Assembly (NCBI RefSeq): GCF_006716675.1
Contig: NZ_VFPM01000004.1
Coordinates: 372,001-436,000, forward strand
DNA from: Humibacillus xanthopallidus
Lineage (GTDB): Bacteria > Actinomycetota > Actinomycetes > Actinomycetales > Dermatophilaceae
Direction of reading: 5' to 3'
Length of the DNA: 64,000 bases
The position numbers and the translations under genes are program-made. The notes beneath the pieces are model-generated. The model saw nothing but the letters and a program-made list of their open reading frames with translations. It did no database searches and was not told the DNA's origin. Of the stretch, positions 16,147 through 26,140 are shown piece after piece; positions within the stretch are counted from its first letter, which is position 1, and every line of letters starts with the position of its first letter.

Positions 16147-17803
16147 CACGGTGCGTTCGGAGCGGACCTCCACGATCGCTGATCTGGTCGACGAACCCCG
16201 CCCCGAGGACCTCCCGTCGGCAGACGTCGTGGAGGTCCCTGCCCTGGCCCCGAAGCGACGGTTGCGCGAACGCTTCGCGGAGGCTCGTGGGCGCCTCGTG
16301 CCCTGGCGAGCCTGGACGCTGCGCGCCAAGCTCGTCGCATCGATGCTCGCCCTCTTCACCGTTCTGAGCCTCGCGACCGGCGCGGTGACGGTTCTCACCC
16401 TCAACAACCAGCTGACCAGCCAGGTCGACGAGCAGCTCAACCAGTCCATCCTGCGCAACCTCAGCGGCGGTCCGCTGCCCGACTTCAACGTCGCGGAGGA
16501 CGACGAGCGCCGGCCCGGCGGACCCGGTGACGAAGGGCTCATCGCCTTCCTGCCCACCCAGCCGACGTCGCTGTTCACCGGCCCCGTCGGGGCGGCCACG
16601 TCTCTCGACAAGGATCGTCGCAACCTCACGTCGGCGCAGCTCTCGATCCTCGCCAACTCCGGCCTCGGTCGCGACGCGACCGACGTGCAGCTGGGCGGGA
16701 GCGCTGGAAACTACCGCGTCGTCGCGGCATACACGACGTTGACCCCGCGCGGCCTGCCGCCCACCCAGGGCACCCCCGGTGTCCTCATCGTCGGTCTGCC
16801 GCTGGCGCCCAACGAACACACGGTCCAGCGGATGGCTGCCATCACCATCACCACCGTGGCTGCCGGAATCGTGCTCGTCTTCGTGCTCGGCAGCTGGATC
16901 GTGCGGCGCAACCTCGAGCCGCTGCAACGAGTGGCCGACACCGCGACCCGCGTCTCCCGCATGCCGCTAGCGTCCGGCAAGGTCGCTCTCGCCGAGCGGG
17001 TCGACCCGGCCGACACCGACACCCGCACAGAGGTCGGGCAGGTGGGTGCGGCCCTCAACGAGATGCTCGACCATGTCGACGAGGCGCTGAACTCTCGACA
17101 CCAGAGCGAGCAGCGGGTGCGCCAGTTCGTCGCCGACGCCTCGCACGAGCTGCGCACGCCGCTCGCCTCCATCAAGGGCTACGCAGAGCTGTCTCGCCGT
17201 GAGCCAGAGGAGGTGCCGACCTCGGTGACCCACGCGATGGGACGCATCGAGTCGGAGGCCAACCGGATGAGCTCGCTCGTCGAGGACCTGCTCCTCCTCG
17301 CACGGCTCGACGCCGGGCGACCGCTCGAGCAGAAGCCCGTCGACCTGTCGATGATCGTCATCAACGCCGTCAGCGACGCACACGCCGCCTCGCCCGACCA
17401 CGTCTGGGACCTCGACCTGCCGCCCGAGCCGATCGAGGTGACCGGTGACACCGCGCGCCTCCATCAGGTCGCCGCCAACCTCCTCGCCAACGCGCGCACC
17501 CACACGCCCGCAGGCACGCGCGTGACGACCTCGATCCGGCAGGACGCCGACTGGGTGCGTCTGACGGTGCACGACAACGGACCAGGCGTGCCAGAAGCCT
17601 TGCAGCCGAACGTCTTCGAGCGCTTCGCCCGCGGCGATGATGCCCGCAACCGTTCGGGTGGAAGCACGGGACTCGGCCTGTCGATCGTGGCTGCCGTGGC
17701 CAAGGCCCTCGGTGGCCGGGTCGAGCTGCACAGCCGTCCCGGAGACACGACGTTCACGGTGTTCCTGCCGGCAACCCTGCCGGCGCCCACCCCTGCCAGG
17801 TGA
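16124..17803 (+). CDS. Sensor histidine kinase of the preceding response regulator
   Basis: The 559-residue protein has a cytoplasmic N-tail of about 65 residues, helix 1 at residues 68-92, an exterior sensor of about 150 residues, helix 2 (AAITITTVAAGIVLVFVLGS), a HAMP linker, and a HisKA box FVADASHELRTPLASIKGYA with the phospho-His. The HATPase domain has an N-box ANLLANARTHTP, DNGPGVP (G1) and GLGLSIV (G2). It phosphorylates the regulator encoded just before it. The ATG 16124 start lies inside the regulator gene; GTG 16151 is an alternative. The sensor domain matches nothing I can name, so the signal is unknown. Confidence 0.92.
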   Translation: MSSSPPPDTVRSERTSTIADLVDEPRPEDLPSADVVEVPALAPKRRLRERFAEARGRLVPWRAWTLRAKLVASMLALFTVLSLATGAVTVLTLNNQLTSQVDEQLNQSILRNLSGGPLPDFNVAEDDERRPGGPGDEGLIAFLPTQPTSLFTGPVGAATSLDKDRRNLTSAQLSILANSGLGRDATDVQLGGSAGNYRVVAAYTTLTPRGLPPTQGTPGVLIVGLPLAPNEHTVQRMAAITITTVAAGIVLVFVLGSWIVRRNLEPLQRVADTATRVSRMPLASGKVALAERVDPADTDTRTEVGQVGAALNEMLDHVDEALNSRHQSEQRVRQFVADASHELRTPLASIKGYAELSRREPEEVPTSVTHAMGRIESEANRMSSLVEDLLLLARLDAGRPLEQKPVDLSMIVINAVSDAHAASPDHVWDLDLPPEPIEVTGDTARLHQVAANLLANARTHTPAGTRVTTSIRQDADWVRLTVHDNGPGVPEALQPNVFERFARGDDARNRSGGSTGLGLSIVAAVAKALGGRVELHSRPGDTTFTVFLPATLPAPTPAR

Positions 17804-17992
17804 CGAACGGGGAGCCCTCCGAGGTGACGAGAGAGACACCATCGGGCTGGTGAATCCCGCTGGGCGCGGTCGCTGGCGGCCATACCGTGGAGGTGAGGGC
17901 GGGGCGTCGTTGGCCATTGCGCACCGAGTCGTGGAGTCTCCGGCGAGGTCCGACTCGCGATTCGCCGTGAGGGGGAGATCGCGATCAAGGAG

Positions 17993-20092
17993 ATGGAGTA
18001 CGACGAGTTCGAAGTCCTGCTGGAGCGCAGCGGCGACGGGTACACCGCTCGTGTCGTCGACTCCCCGACCGGGCCGGTCCCTGCCATGCCGTTCGTGCCG
18101 CCGGAGCCCGTCGGCGGGCTTCCCGCCGTGCGGCTCGGCGTTCGCGGCGAGCGGAGGCTGAAGCCTGGGACCCCGGCGCCGCCGAGCCCGAAGGAGTTCG
18201 GTGCGGACCTGTTCCGGGCCCTCTTCAACGAGAAGGCCCTCGCGATCCTCCGGACGAGCCAGTACGTCGCGGCCAAGCGCCAGCGTGGGCTGCGCCTGCG
18301 CATCCGCTTCGCCGACGCCACCGCTCTGGCGAACCTGCCCTGGGAGCTGCTCTACGACCCCGAGCGGCACTGGTATCCCTGCCAGCTGAGTCGCTTCCCG
18401 ACGCTCCGCTTCGTCGACCTTCCCGAGCCGGTGCTGCCGCTGCAGGTGACCGGCCCGCTCCGGATGCTCGTCGTGATCTCGAGCCCCGTCGACCTGCCGC
18501 CGCTCGAGGTCGAGCGGGAATGGACGCTCCTGCGCGACGAGCTCGACCCCCTGGTGCGCTCCGGGCGGCTCGAGCTCGAGCGACTGCCTGTCGCCTCGCT
18601 CGAGGATGTGCGCGAGACCCTGATGCACCGGGACTTCCACATCTTCCACTACATCGGGCACGGCGGCTCCGACGAGGACACAGGGGAGGGTCACCTCGCG
18701 TTCACCGGGCCGGATGGCCGGCAACGCCGCGTCTCGGGGAGCCAGCTCGGCGTCATGCTGTCGAACTCGCCGATCCGGCTCGCGGTCCTCAACTCCTGCG
18801 AGGGAGGGCACGTCAGCGACGTCGATCCGTATGCGAGCACCGCGATCGCGCTGGTGGAGCAGGGGATTCCCGCGGTTGTGGCGATGCAGTTCCAGATCAC
18901 CGACACGGCAGCGACCGCCTTCAGCCGGACGCTCTACGACGCGGTCACCGCCGGTCGGCCGGTCGACCTCGCGGTGACGTTGGCGCGTCAGGCGGTCCTC
19001 GCGGCGAGCGAGGCGGAGTGGGCGACGCCCGTGCTCTACCTTCGAGCCGTCGACGGGGTGCTCTTCGATCTTGCTGCCCCTCCCGAGCCCGCGGCCGCGG
19101 CGGCTCCCGGCCCGCACGCCGGTGCCGCGGTTCCTGTCTCCCCGGTCCCTGTTGCGGTGGCTGCGCCCCCACCTGGGCCCGCGCCGCCGGCCCAACCCCG
19201 ACACGTGCGCGCCGAGGTGGTGGACGGGGTCGTCAACCTCATGTGGCAGCAGCCGCCCGTCCATGGGGTGCCCGTGCGTGCCTGGGAGGTGTGGCGCAAC
19301 GGCGTGCGGCACGCGATCGTCACCCTGCCGATGGCCCTCGACGACACCCCCGGTCCGGGGGAGTACCACTACAGCGTTGTCGCGCTCGGCGACGACGAGA
19401 TGAGGTCGGGCCACTCACACACGTGCACGACCTACGTCACCAAACCGCTGAGGAGAGCGTCGGCACCAGCGGCCACGCCTCCACCGCGGACGGCGCCCGT
19501 TCCGGTGCGGCAGGCGCCGCCGCCCCCGGTGCAGCACGTGCGCAAGAAGAGCCGGGCCGGCTGGATCCTGGTGGTCCTGCTCGCCGTGGCACTCGTGGGC
19601 TGGCTGTTGCTGCGCCCCGGCAACGAACCCATCGGTGCCGACGGACGGACGGGCGATAGCTCGCAGAACGTCAACCCGCCCCCGTCAGATGGACCGAGCG
19701 TCGCGGAAACGGGCACCGACCTTGTGCTCACGAGAGACCCACCGGGTACCGGCGGCGGATCGGGGGAGACGACCCTGAGGTACTCCATCTACAACGCAGG
19801 GCCTCGATCAGCGGAGAACGTCTCGATCGACGTAAGGGTCAAGGGTGAAGGAACCGTGATCACCGCGACGCTTGAGCCCCCTGGTGGAGCTGCTTCCAAG
19901 ATCTGCGCCATCGTCACCGACCAGCACGCCACGTGCTTCGCCCCCGCCCAAGAGGTTCACGGCACCGCGACCTTGTCCATCCTGCTCTACTCCCAGGACC
20001 CGCCGCCCAGCCTCACCGTCCGCGTGGTGAGCGAGGCGAGCGACTCCAACCCCGACGACAACGTGGACACGTTCCAACTTCCGACGCCCTGA
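17993..20092 (+). CDS. Membrane-anchored CHAT-domain (caspase-like) protein with FN3-like and CARDB/DUF11-like domains
   Basis: The protein has 699 residues. Residues 1-360 form a CHAT peptidase-like domain: LANLPWELLYDP, then the dyad His223 in FHYIGHGGSDED and Cys269 in LAVLNSCEGGHV, then TAIALVEQGIPAVVAMQF. A Pro-rich linker leads to an FN3-like module (about 403-482, with VWRNGVRHAIV and YHYSVVALG). One helix (about 522-541) follows, and then an exterior beta domain (573-699) resembling CARDB/DUF11 repeats (TDLVLTRDPPG, LRYSIYNAGPRSAENVSIDV). The topology puts the peptidase inside and the beta domain outside. ATG 17993 is chosen although its Shine-Dalgarno is poorly spaced. No substrate partner gene is adjacent. 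Confidence 0.82.
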   Translation: MEYDEFEVLLERSGDGYTARVVDSPTGPVPAMPFVPPEPVGGLPAVRLGVRGERRLKPGTPAPPSPKEFGADLFRALFNEKALAILRTSQYVAAKRQRGLRLRIRFADATALANLPWELLYDPERHWYPCQLSRFPTLRFVDLPEPVLPLQVTGPLRMLVVISSPVDLPPLEVEREWTLLRDELDPLVRSGRLELERLPVASLEDVRETLMHRDFHIFHYIGHGGSDEDTGEGHLAFTGPDGRQRRVSGSQLGVMLSNSPIRLAVLNSCEGGHVSDVDPYASTAIALVEQGIPAVVAMQFQITDTAATAFSRTLYDAVTAGRPVDLAVTLARQAVLAASEAEWATPVLYLRAVDGVLFDLAAPPEPAAAAAPGPHAGAAVPVSPVPVAVAAPPPGPAPPAQPRHVRAEVVDGVVNLMWQQPPVHGVPVRAWEVWRNGVRHAIVTLPMALDDTPGPGEYHYSVVALGDDEMRSGHSHTCTTYVTKPLRRASAPAATPPPRTAPVPVRQAPPPPVQHVRKKSRAGWILVVLLAVALVGWLLLRPGNEPIGADGRTGDSSQNVNPPPSDGPSVAETGTDLVLTRDPPGTGGGSGETTLRYSIYNAGPRSAENVSIDVRVKGEGTVITATLEPPGGAASKICAIVTDQHATCFAPAQEVHGTATLSILLYSQDPPPSLTVRVVSEASDSNPDDNVDTFQLPTP

Positions 20093-20178
20093 CCCCGAGG
20101 CACCCAGAGGGGAGCTCTCATCAGGGTGGCTCAGACAGGTCATAGGCGGACCACAGCCTCGGCCCCGAGCGTGGGGTC

Positions 20179-22242
20179 ATGGACACGATGACCCTGACCT
20201 CGCCGGGCGACCCGACATCGCCGGCGGCCGCTTCGAACACCGCGTACCCACCGACCCAGCCCACCTCCGGGTCCGCGTCGACGGGGTCCCTGCCCCCGCG
20301 CGGCGGTCGGCTGCACCGCGTCTGGCGCGGCGCCGACACCGACCCGGCCTGGGCCAGGCCAGCCCTTATGGGGGTGCTGCTCGCGACCCTCGTGCTCTAC
20401 ACGTGGAACCTCACGGCCAGCGGCTACGCCAACTCCTTCTACTCCGCCGCCGTCCAGGCCGGCAGCGAGAGCTGGAAGGCCTTCTTCTTCGGCAGCTCCG
20501 ACGCCGCCAACTCGATCACCGTCGACAAGCCCCCGGCCTCGCTCTGGGTCATGGCGCTCTCGGTGCGCCTGCTCGGTCTCAACTCCTTCGCGATCCTCTT
20601 CCCCCAGGTCCTCATGGGTGTCGCGACCGTCGGGGTGGTCTACACGACCGTGAAGCGTCACTTCGGCGCGGCCGCTGGTCTCATCGCGGGCGTCGCTCTC
20701 GCGCTGACTCCTGTCGCCGCACTGATGTTCACCTTCAACAACCCTGACGCGCTGCTCACGCTCCTCATGGCCCTCGGCGCCTGGGCGACGATGAAGGCCA
20801 TCGAGCAGGCGTCGCCGAAGTGGATGATGATCGTCGGCGTCTTCATCGGTCTCGGCTTCCTCACGAAGACCCTCCAGGTGCTCCTCGTCGTCCCGTTCTT
20901 CGGACTCGCCTACCTCGTCGCGGCGCCGACGACGCTGCGCAAGCGAATCATCCACTCCCTCATGGCCGTTGGCACGATGGTGCTGTCAGCGGGGTGGTGG
21001 GTCGCCATCGTCGAGCTCATCCCCGCCTCGGCCCGCCCGTACATCGGTGGCAGCCAGACGAACTCCTTCCTCGAGCTGACATTCGGCTACAACGGCCTCG
21101 GCCGGCTGAGCGGTGACGAGACGGGATCCGTCGGCGGCGGTGGTGGCGCTGCCGGTGGTCAGTGGGGTGAGACCGGACTCTTCCGGATGTTCTCCTCGAG
21201 CGTGGGCGGTCAGGTCTCCTGGCTCATCCCGAGTGCCCTCATCCTGCTCGCCGCGGGCCTCTGGCTGCGCGGACGGCTGCCGCGCACCGACCTCCGGCGG
21301 GCGGCATACGTCGTCTGGGGTGGCTGGCTCGTCGTGACGATGCTCGTCTTCTCGTTCATGGCCGGCATCTTCCACGAGTACTACACCGTCGCCTTGGCGC
21401 CCGCGATCGCCGCCCTCGTCGGCATGGGTGCGGTGGAGGTGTGGGAGCGCCGCGACAGCGCCGTGGCCACGGTCGCGCTGTCGGCGGCCATCGCGGCCGC
21501 CGCGACGTGGAGCTTCATCCTCCTGTCCCGCACGACGGCCTACGGTGAGTGGCTCCGGGTCTCCGTGCTCGCCCTCGGCATGGCCGCGGCACTGCTCGTC
21601 CTCGGGCTGCGTTGGTTCCACCCGCGTGCCGTGCCCCTCGTGCTCGCGGCTGCCCTCGTCGCCGGTCTCGCCGGCCCCGCGGCCTACACCGTCTCGACCA
21701 CGGCCCAGGCGCACAGCGGCTCCATCGTGACTGCCGGTCCTGCAGGCTCCGGCGGCGGCCCGGGCGGCATGCGCGGCGGTATGCCGCCCCAGCAGCAGGG
21801 CCAGACCGGCACCACCCAGCCGGGTGGGGCGCCCACCGGCGGCACGACCGGCGGTGGCATGGGTGGTCTGCTCGATGCCTCGACTCCGAGCACCGCTGTC
21901 GTGGCAGCGCTTTCGCAGGACGCTGACCAGTTCACCTGGGTTGCGGCGGCAGTCGGCTCGCAGACCGCAGCCGGGCTCCAGCTGGGCACGGGGTTGCCGG
22001 TCATGGCGATCGGCGGGTTCAACGGGTCAGACCCGAGCCCCACGCTGGCGCAGTTCCAGCAGTACGTCGCGAACGGGAAGATCCACTACTTCGCCAGTGG
22101 TGGAAGGGGATTCGGCAACCAGAACGGTGGAAGCAGCTCCTCGTCCGAGATCGCCTCGTGGGTCGAGCAGAACTTCACCGCGGTGACGATCGACGGCTCG
22201 ACGTTCTACGACCTGACCCAGCCCTTGTCCGCCACGTCCTGA
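20179..22242 (+). CDS. GT39-family (ArnT/PMT-like) membrane glycosyltransferase
   Basis: The 687-residue protein has about 12 hydrophobic helices and the signature segments NSFYSAAVQAGSESWKAFFF, VDKPPASLWVMALSVRLLG, NNPDALLTLLMALGAW and GFLTKTLQ, all characteristic of actinobacterial GT-C glycosyltransferases using polyprenyl-phosphate sugars outside the membrane. A Gly/Met/Gln-rich linker (about 515-565) precedes a small soluble C-terminal domain. The gene starts at an ATG at 20179 and is followed after 11 bases by a GtrA gene, so the pair probably glycosylates an envelope polymer or protein; the acceptor is not shown. Confidence 0.88.
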   Translation: MDTMTLTSPGDPTSPAAASNTAYPPTQPTSGSASTGSLPPRGGRLHRVWRGADTDPAWARPALMGVLLATLVLYTWNLTASGYANSFYSAAVQAGSESWKAFFFGSSDAANSITVDKPPASLWVMALSVRLLGLNSFAILFPQVLMGVATVGVVYTTVKRHFGAAAGLIAGVALALTPVAALMFTFNNPDALLTLLMALGAWATMKAIEQASPKWMMIVGVFIGLGFLTKTLQVLLVVPFFGLAYLVAAPTTLRKRIIHSLMAVGTMVLSAGWWVAIVELIPASARPYIGGSQTNSFLELTFGYNGLGRLSGDETGSVGGGGGAAGGQWGETGLFRMFSSSVGGQVSWLIPSALILLAAGLWLRGRLPRTDLRRAAYVVWGGWLVVTMLVFSFMAGIFHEYYTVALAPAIAALVGMGAVEVWERRDSAVATVALSAAIAAAATWSFILLSRTTAYGEWLRVSVLALGMAAALLVLGLRWFHPRAVPLVLAAALVAGLAGPAAYTVSTTAQAHSGSIVTAGPAGSGGGPGGMRGGMPPQQQGQTGTTQPGGAPTGGTTGGGMGGLLDASTPSTAVVAALSQDADQFTWVAAAVGSQTAAGLQLGTGLPVMAIGGFNGSDPSPTLAQFQQYVANGKIHYFASGGRGFGNQNGGSSSSSEIASWVEQNFTAVTIDGSTFYDLTQPLSATS

Positions 22243-22738
22243 TCGAACGAGAGATGACGACCATGGCTGCTCCACGGATCCAGCTCTCCCAACAGGTGAT
22301 TCGGTTTGCGGGCGTCGGTCTGGTCACGACCGCCCTGCACCTCGGCCTCTTCGCGGCCCTGGTGCGGGGCGGGGCCGGCTCCCAGCTCGCCAACGGTGTC
22401 GCCCTCGTCATCGCCACGCTCGCCAACACGGGCATCAACCGCGCCTGGACGTTCGGCATCTCGGGTCGCAAGCGACTCGCGATCCACCACGGGCAGGCCC
22501 TCGTCATCTTCGCCATCACGTATGCCGCGACGACCCTTGCGCTGGCACTGCTGGGCGTCGTGGCGCCGAACGCGAGCACCATGGTGCAGACGGGTGTCGT
22601 GCTCGTGGCCAACGTGCTGTCGACGGCGGCGCGCTTCGTCGCGATGCGCAGCTGGATCTTCACCGACCACGCTGCGGCCGAGGTGCCGACACAGGTGCCG
22701 ACACAGGTGCCGACACCGGTGGCGACTGAGGTGGCGAC

Positions 22739-23837
<1,099 letters not shown>

Positions 23838-23941
23838 GGGGTCCTCCTGGTGGGTCACGTAGGGGCCGTCGGGTGGCCGCCCCCCATTGTCGTCAGCGAA
23901 GCGCCTGTCGCCGGAGTTCCCGAGCCCTGCACGGCCCGGGC

Positions 23942-23961
23942 CGACGAACTGCTCTTTCGAT
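23942..23961 (+). repeat. Family B repeat, solitary right arm
   Basis: CGACGAACTGCTCTTTCGAT matches 20 of the 24 bases of the right arm of the inverted repeats at 28497 and 34931. No left arm is nearby. It sits between the two hydrolase genes, five bases from the stop of the second. Confidence 0.75.
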
Positions 23962-23965
23962 GGGG

Positions 23966-25282
23966 TCAGTCGCGGTCGTCGGGGGCCGAGCACGCCTGCC
24001 ACCAACGGGTGGAGAAGGCCTCGGCGACGGTCGTGGCGTCACCCGTCGTGAGGTCGACACGCTCGCCGACGCGGGGGCAGGCGACGGGGACGCCTGCCTC
24101 GCCGGCGGCCCGCAGGAGGCGGCGGATCGGCTCGGCCCACCAGTGCATCGACAGGTTGAAGGTCGCCCAGTGGAGCGGCACGAGGAGCGACTCGCGGGCG
24201 GCGGTCTGCACGGTGCGCGTCGTCGTCGTGCGCTCGCCCTCCTCGTGGGTGCCGCCCGGGGTGTCGATGCGCTGGTCGCCCTCGATGAACGCGTCGGCGA
24301 CGCCCGCATGGTCCTTTGTGAGCGCCTCGGCCTCGTCGCCGATCCGGTTGACGTCGCGGTGGGCCGCGAGCGCCTGCTCGGGATCCATGTGGATGTCGGG
24401 CCAGAACGAGTCGTAGGCACCGATGGGCATGAGGGTGAGGTCGAAGGGGCCGAGGTCGGCGCCGATGGCGGCGAAGCGCTTGGACGTGCCGGAGTCGCCG
24501 GCGAAGTACGCCGAGTGGGCGGGACCGTGCAGGGCCCAGCCGGCCCAGAGGGTCTGGCTGTCGACGAGGCCGCGGCCCGAGTTGTGCCGCGCCTCGGTGC
24601 ACGTGAGCCGGATGCCGGCGACCTCGGTCTCGTCACGCCAGTCGAGGGCGGTGATGCGCTCCGGCGGAACGCCCCAGGCGAGCAGGTGGGCGTTGACGCC
24701 GAGCGGCACGACGTAGTGCGGCTGGTGCGTCTCCTCGAGCTTGACGATCGACGGCTGGTCGAGGTGGTCGTAGTGGTCGTGGCTGATGAGCACCGCGTCG
24801 ATCGTCGGGATCTCCGCGATGGCACCGGGCACCGGATGCATCCGCCGCGGCCCTGACCGCCGGATCGGCGAGACGCGCTCGCTGAAGACGGGGTCGATGA
24901 GGAAGCGCGCACCGTCGATCTCGAGCACCGAGGTCGCGTGGCCGTACCACGTCACGGCGAGGTCGCCGGGAGTCTGCGGCGGGCGGGCCGCGACGACCGG
25001 CACCTCGCCGACGGGCTTTCCGCGGCCACTGACGCGGATCGCGGCGATGGCAGCGCTCGTCTGGGCGCGCACCCGCGGCCGGAGGGAGGGCTCCTCGCCC
25101 TCGAAGCGGCGGCCCGTGAAGTTGGGGGAGTCCTTGACGAACGGCAGGATCGCGGCCGGTGACGCCCCCATGCGGTCGGTCACCCGGAGGAACTGACGGG
25201 CTCGAGTGCGTGAGGAGACCGCCTCGATCGCGTGCGAGACGGCGCGCACGGCCGGACGGTCGGAGGTTCCGAGGCTGCGCAT
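23966..25282 (-). CDS. Metallo-beta-lactamase-fold hydrolase (NAPE-PLD/UlaG-like)
   Basis: The 438-residue protein has VTWYGHATSVLEIDGARFLI as the first strands, the zinc motif VLISHDHYDHLDQPS, GIRLTCTEARHNSGRGL, YFAGDSGTSKRF (metal Asp) and LLVPLHWATFN with the final His. Between NPE and the last motif it carries an insert of about 50 polar residues (ALTKDHAGVADAFIEGDQRI..TTTTRTVQ) absent from the paralogue downstream. The family includes phospholipases D of N-acyl-phosphatidylethanolamine type and sugar-lactone hydrolases. ATG 25282 is preferred over longer starts because the leader up to 25480 overlaps the next gene's control region. It and the neighbour form a tandem duplication. Confidence 0.85.
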   Translation of the reverse strand: MRSLGTSDRPAVRAVSHAIEAVSSRTRARQFLRVTDRMGASPAAILPFVKDSPNFTGRRFEGEEPSLRPRVRAQTSAAIAAIRVSGRGKPVGEVPVVAARPPQTPGDLAVTWYGHATSVLEIDGARFLIDPVFSERVSPIRRSGPRRMHPVPGAIAEIPTIDAVLISHDHYDHLDQPSIVKLEETHQPHYVVPLGVNAHLLAWGVPPERITALDWRDETEVAGIRLTCTEARHNSGRGLVDSQTLWAGWALHGPAHSAYFAGDSGTSKRFAAIGADLGPFDLTLMPIGAYDSFWPDIHMDPEQALAAHRDVNRIGDEAEALTKDHAGVADAFIEGDQRIDTPGGTHEEGERTTTTRTVQTAARESLLVPLHWATFNLSMHWWAEPIRRLLRAAGEAGVPVACPRVGERVDLTTGDATTVAEAFSTRWWQACSAPDDRD

Positions 25283-25484
25283 CGGCACCCTTTCGAGGGA
25301 GGGGAGTGCTGGTGTCGGCGGCTCGCACCGCGCGCTCTCGAGCGTGGCGTATGCCGTCCGCTTGAGAACGTACCCCCCGCGGGAGTGCAGCCATCGACGT
25401 CCGCCGGCGGACGGCATACCGATGGGGGGATGCGGCCGCGAGACAGGCGCGGACGGGCTGACGCGCTTTGATGTCGGCATGGTG

Positions 25485-25509
25485 TTGACATGACATCATG
25501 ATGGTGTCA
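25485..25509 (+). promoter_or_regulatory. Promoter/operator of the RHH regulator operon
   Basis: TTGACA (25485-25490) is followed by the near-perfect palindrome TGACATCAT-G-ATGGTGTCA (25491-25509, one mismatch). A CACTGT at 25508-25513 stands at -10 spacing. There is no Shine-Dalgarno before the first codons, so the message may be leaderless, starting near ATG 25521. Autorepression by the encoded ribbon-helix-helix protein is inferred. Confidence 0.5.
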
Positions 25510-25520
25510 CTGTGGTGCAC

Positions 25521-26057
25521 ATGGACATCACAGAGTACGTCGACGCACTGCGTCGGGATCTCGCCCAGGCGGCCAGGGCGATGGGACCGGAGACCGAGCA
25601 GGCCGCCGAGCGCATCGGCTTCGCGCTCGACTCCTCGGCCCGCCTCGCCCTCATGGATGCGCTGTCCCACGCAGCAGCCGAGATCACGAACGAGCTCGAG
25701 GGCATCTCCGTCGAGGTGCGGCTCCAGGGCCGCGAGCCGGTCTTCGTCGTCGTCGGGGGTGGCCCCGAGGCGGTGGCGGACGCCGACACCCAGACCATCC
25801 GCACCGATGACACCGCGGTGATGTCACCGGAGGACGCGGGTGACACGGCACGCATCACGCTGCGCCTATCCGAGCAGCTCAAGGGCCGTGCCGAGGAGCT
25901 CGCAGCCCAGCGCGGGCAGTCGCTCAACACATGGATCGTCGGCGCGGTGCGCGCCGCCGCCACGCCCGGCGTGACCGTCAACCTGGGCCCGATGGGGCCC
26001 GGCGCTCCCGGTCGCAACCGCTCCTCGAACAAGCGCGTCCAGGGCTGGGTGCGCTGA
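25521..26057 (+). CDS. Regulator with C-terminal ribbon-helix-helix (HicB-antitoxin-like) domain
   Basis: The 178-residue protein has an N-terminal alpha-helical region (MDITEYVDALRRDLAQAARA.., RLALMDALSHAAAEITNELE) with a strand VEVRLQGREPVFVVVGG. The C-terminal ARITLRLSEQLKGRAEELAA..GQSLNTWIVGAVRAA has the strand-helix-helix pattern of CopG/HicB-type DNA-binding domains. No HicA-like toxin gene is beside it, so it is better seen as a regulator than as half of a toxin-antitoxin pair. Its operon continues into the DUF4097 gene and a small protein. ATG 25521 is chosen; GTG 25512 is in frame three codons earlier. Confidence 0.7.
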   Translation: MDITEYVDALRRDLAQAARAMGPETEQAAERIGFALDSSARLALMDALSHAAAEITNELEGISVEVRLQGREPVFVVVGGGPEAVADADTQTIRTDDTAVMSPEDAGDTARITLRLSEQLKGRAEELAAQRGQSLNTWIVGAVRAAATPGVTVNLGPMGPGAPGRNRSSNKRVQGWVR

Positions 26058-26140
26058 TGCGGCCCGAACCCGGCGGCCCTGCCGTCACCGCAGCGCCCAC
26101 CATCTCGCACACTCCAGACTTCGACCGAAGGGACACCACG

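Noticed and set aside
17950..17992. Longer N-terminus for the CHAT protein (reading ..VRLAIRREGEIAIKE)
   Set aside because: The frame is open and looks coding, but no ATG, GTG or TTG start is available there; ATG 17993 is kept with the remark that the start is uncertain.
25521..26057. HicAB toxin-antitoxin pair
   Set aside because: The C-terminal domain is HicB-like but no HicA-like small toxin lies on either side; the neighbour is a DUF4097 protein.
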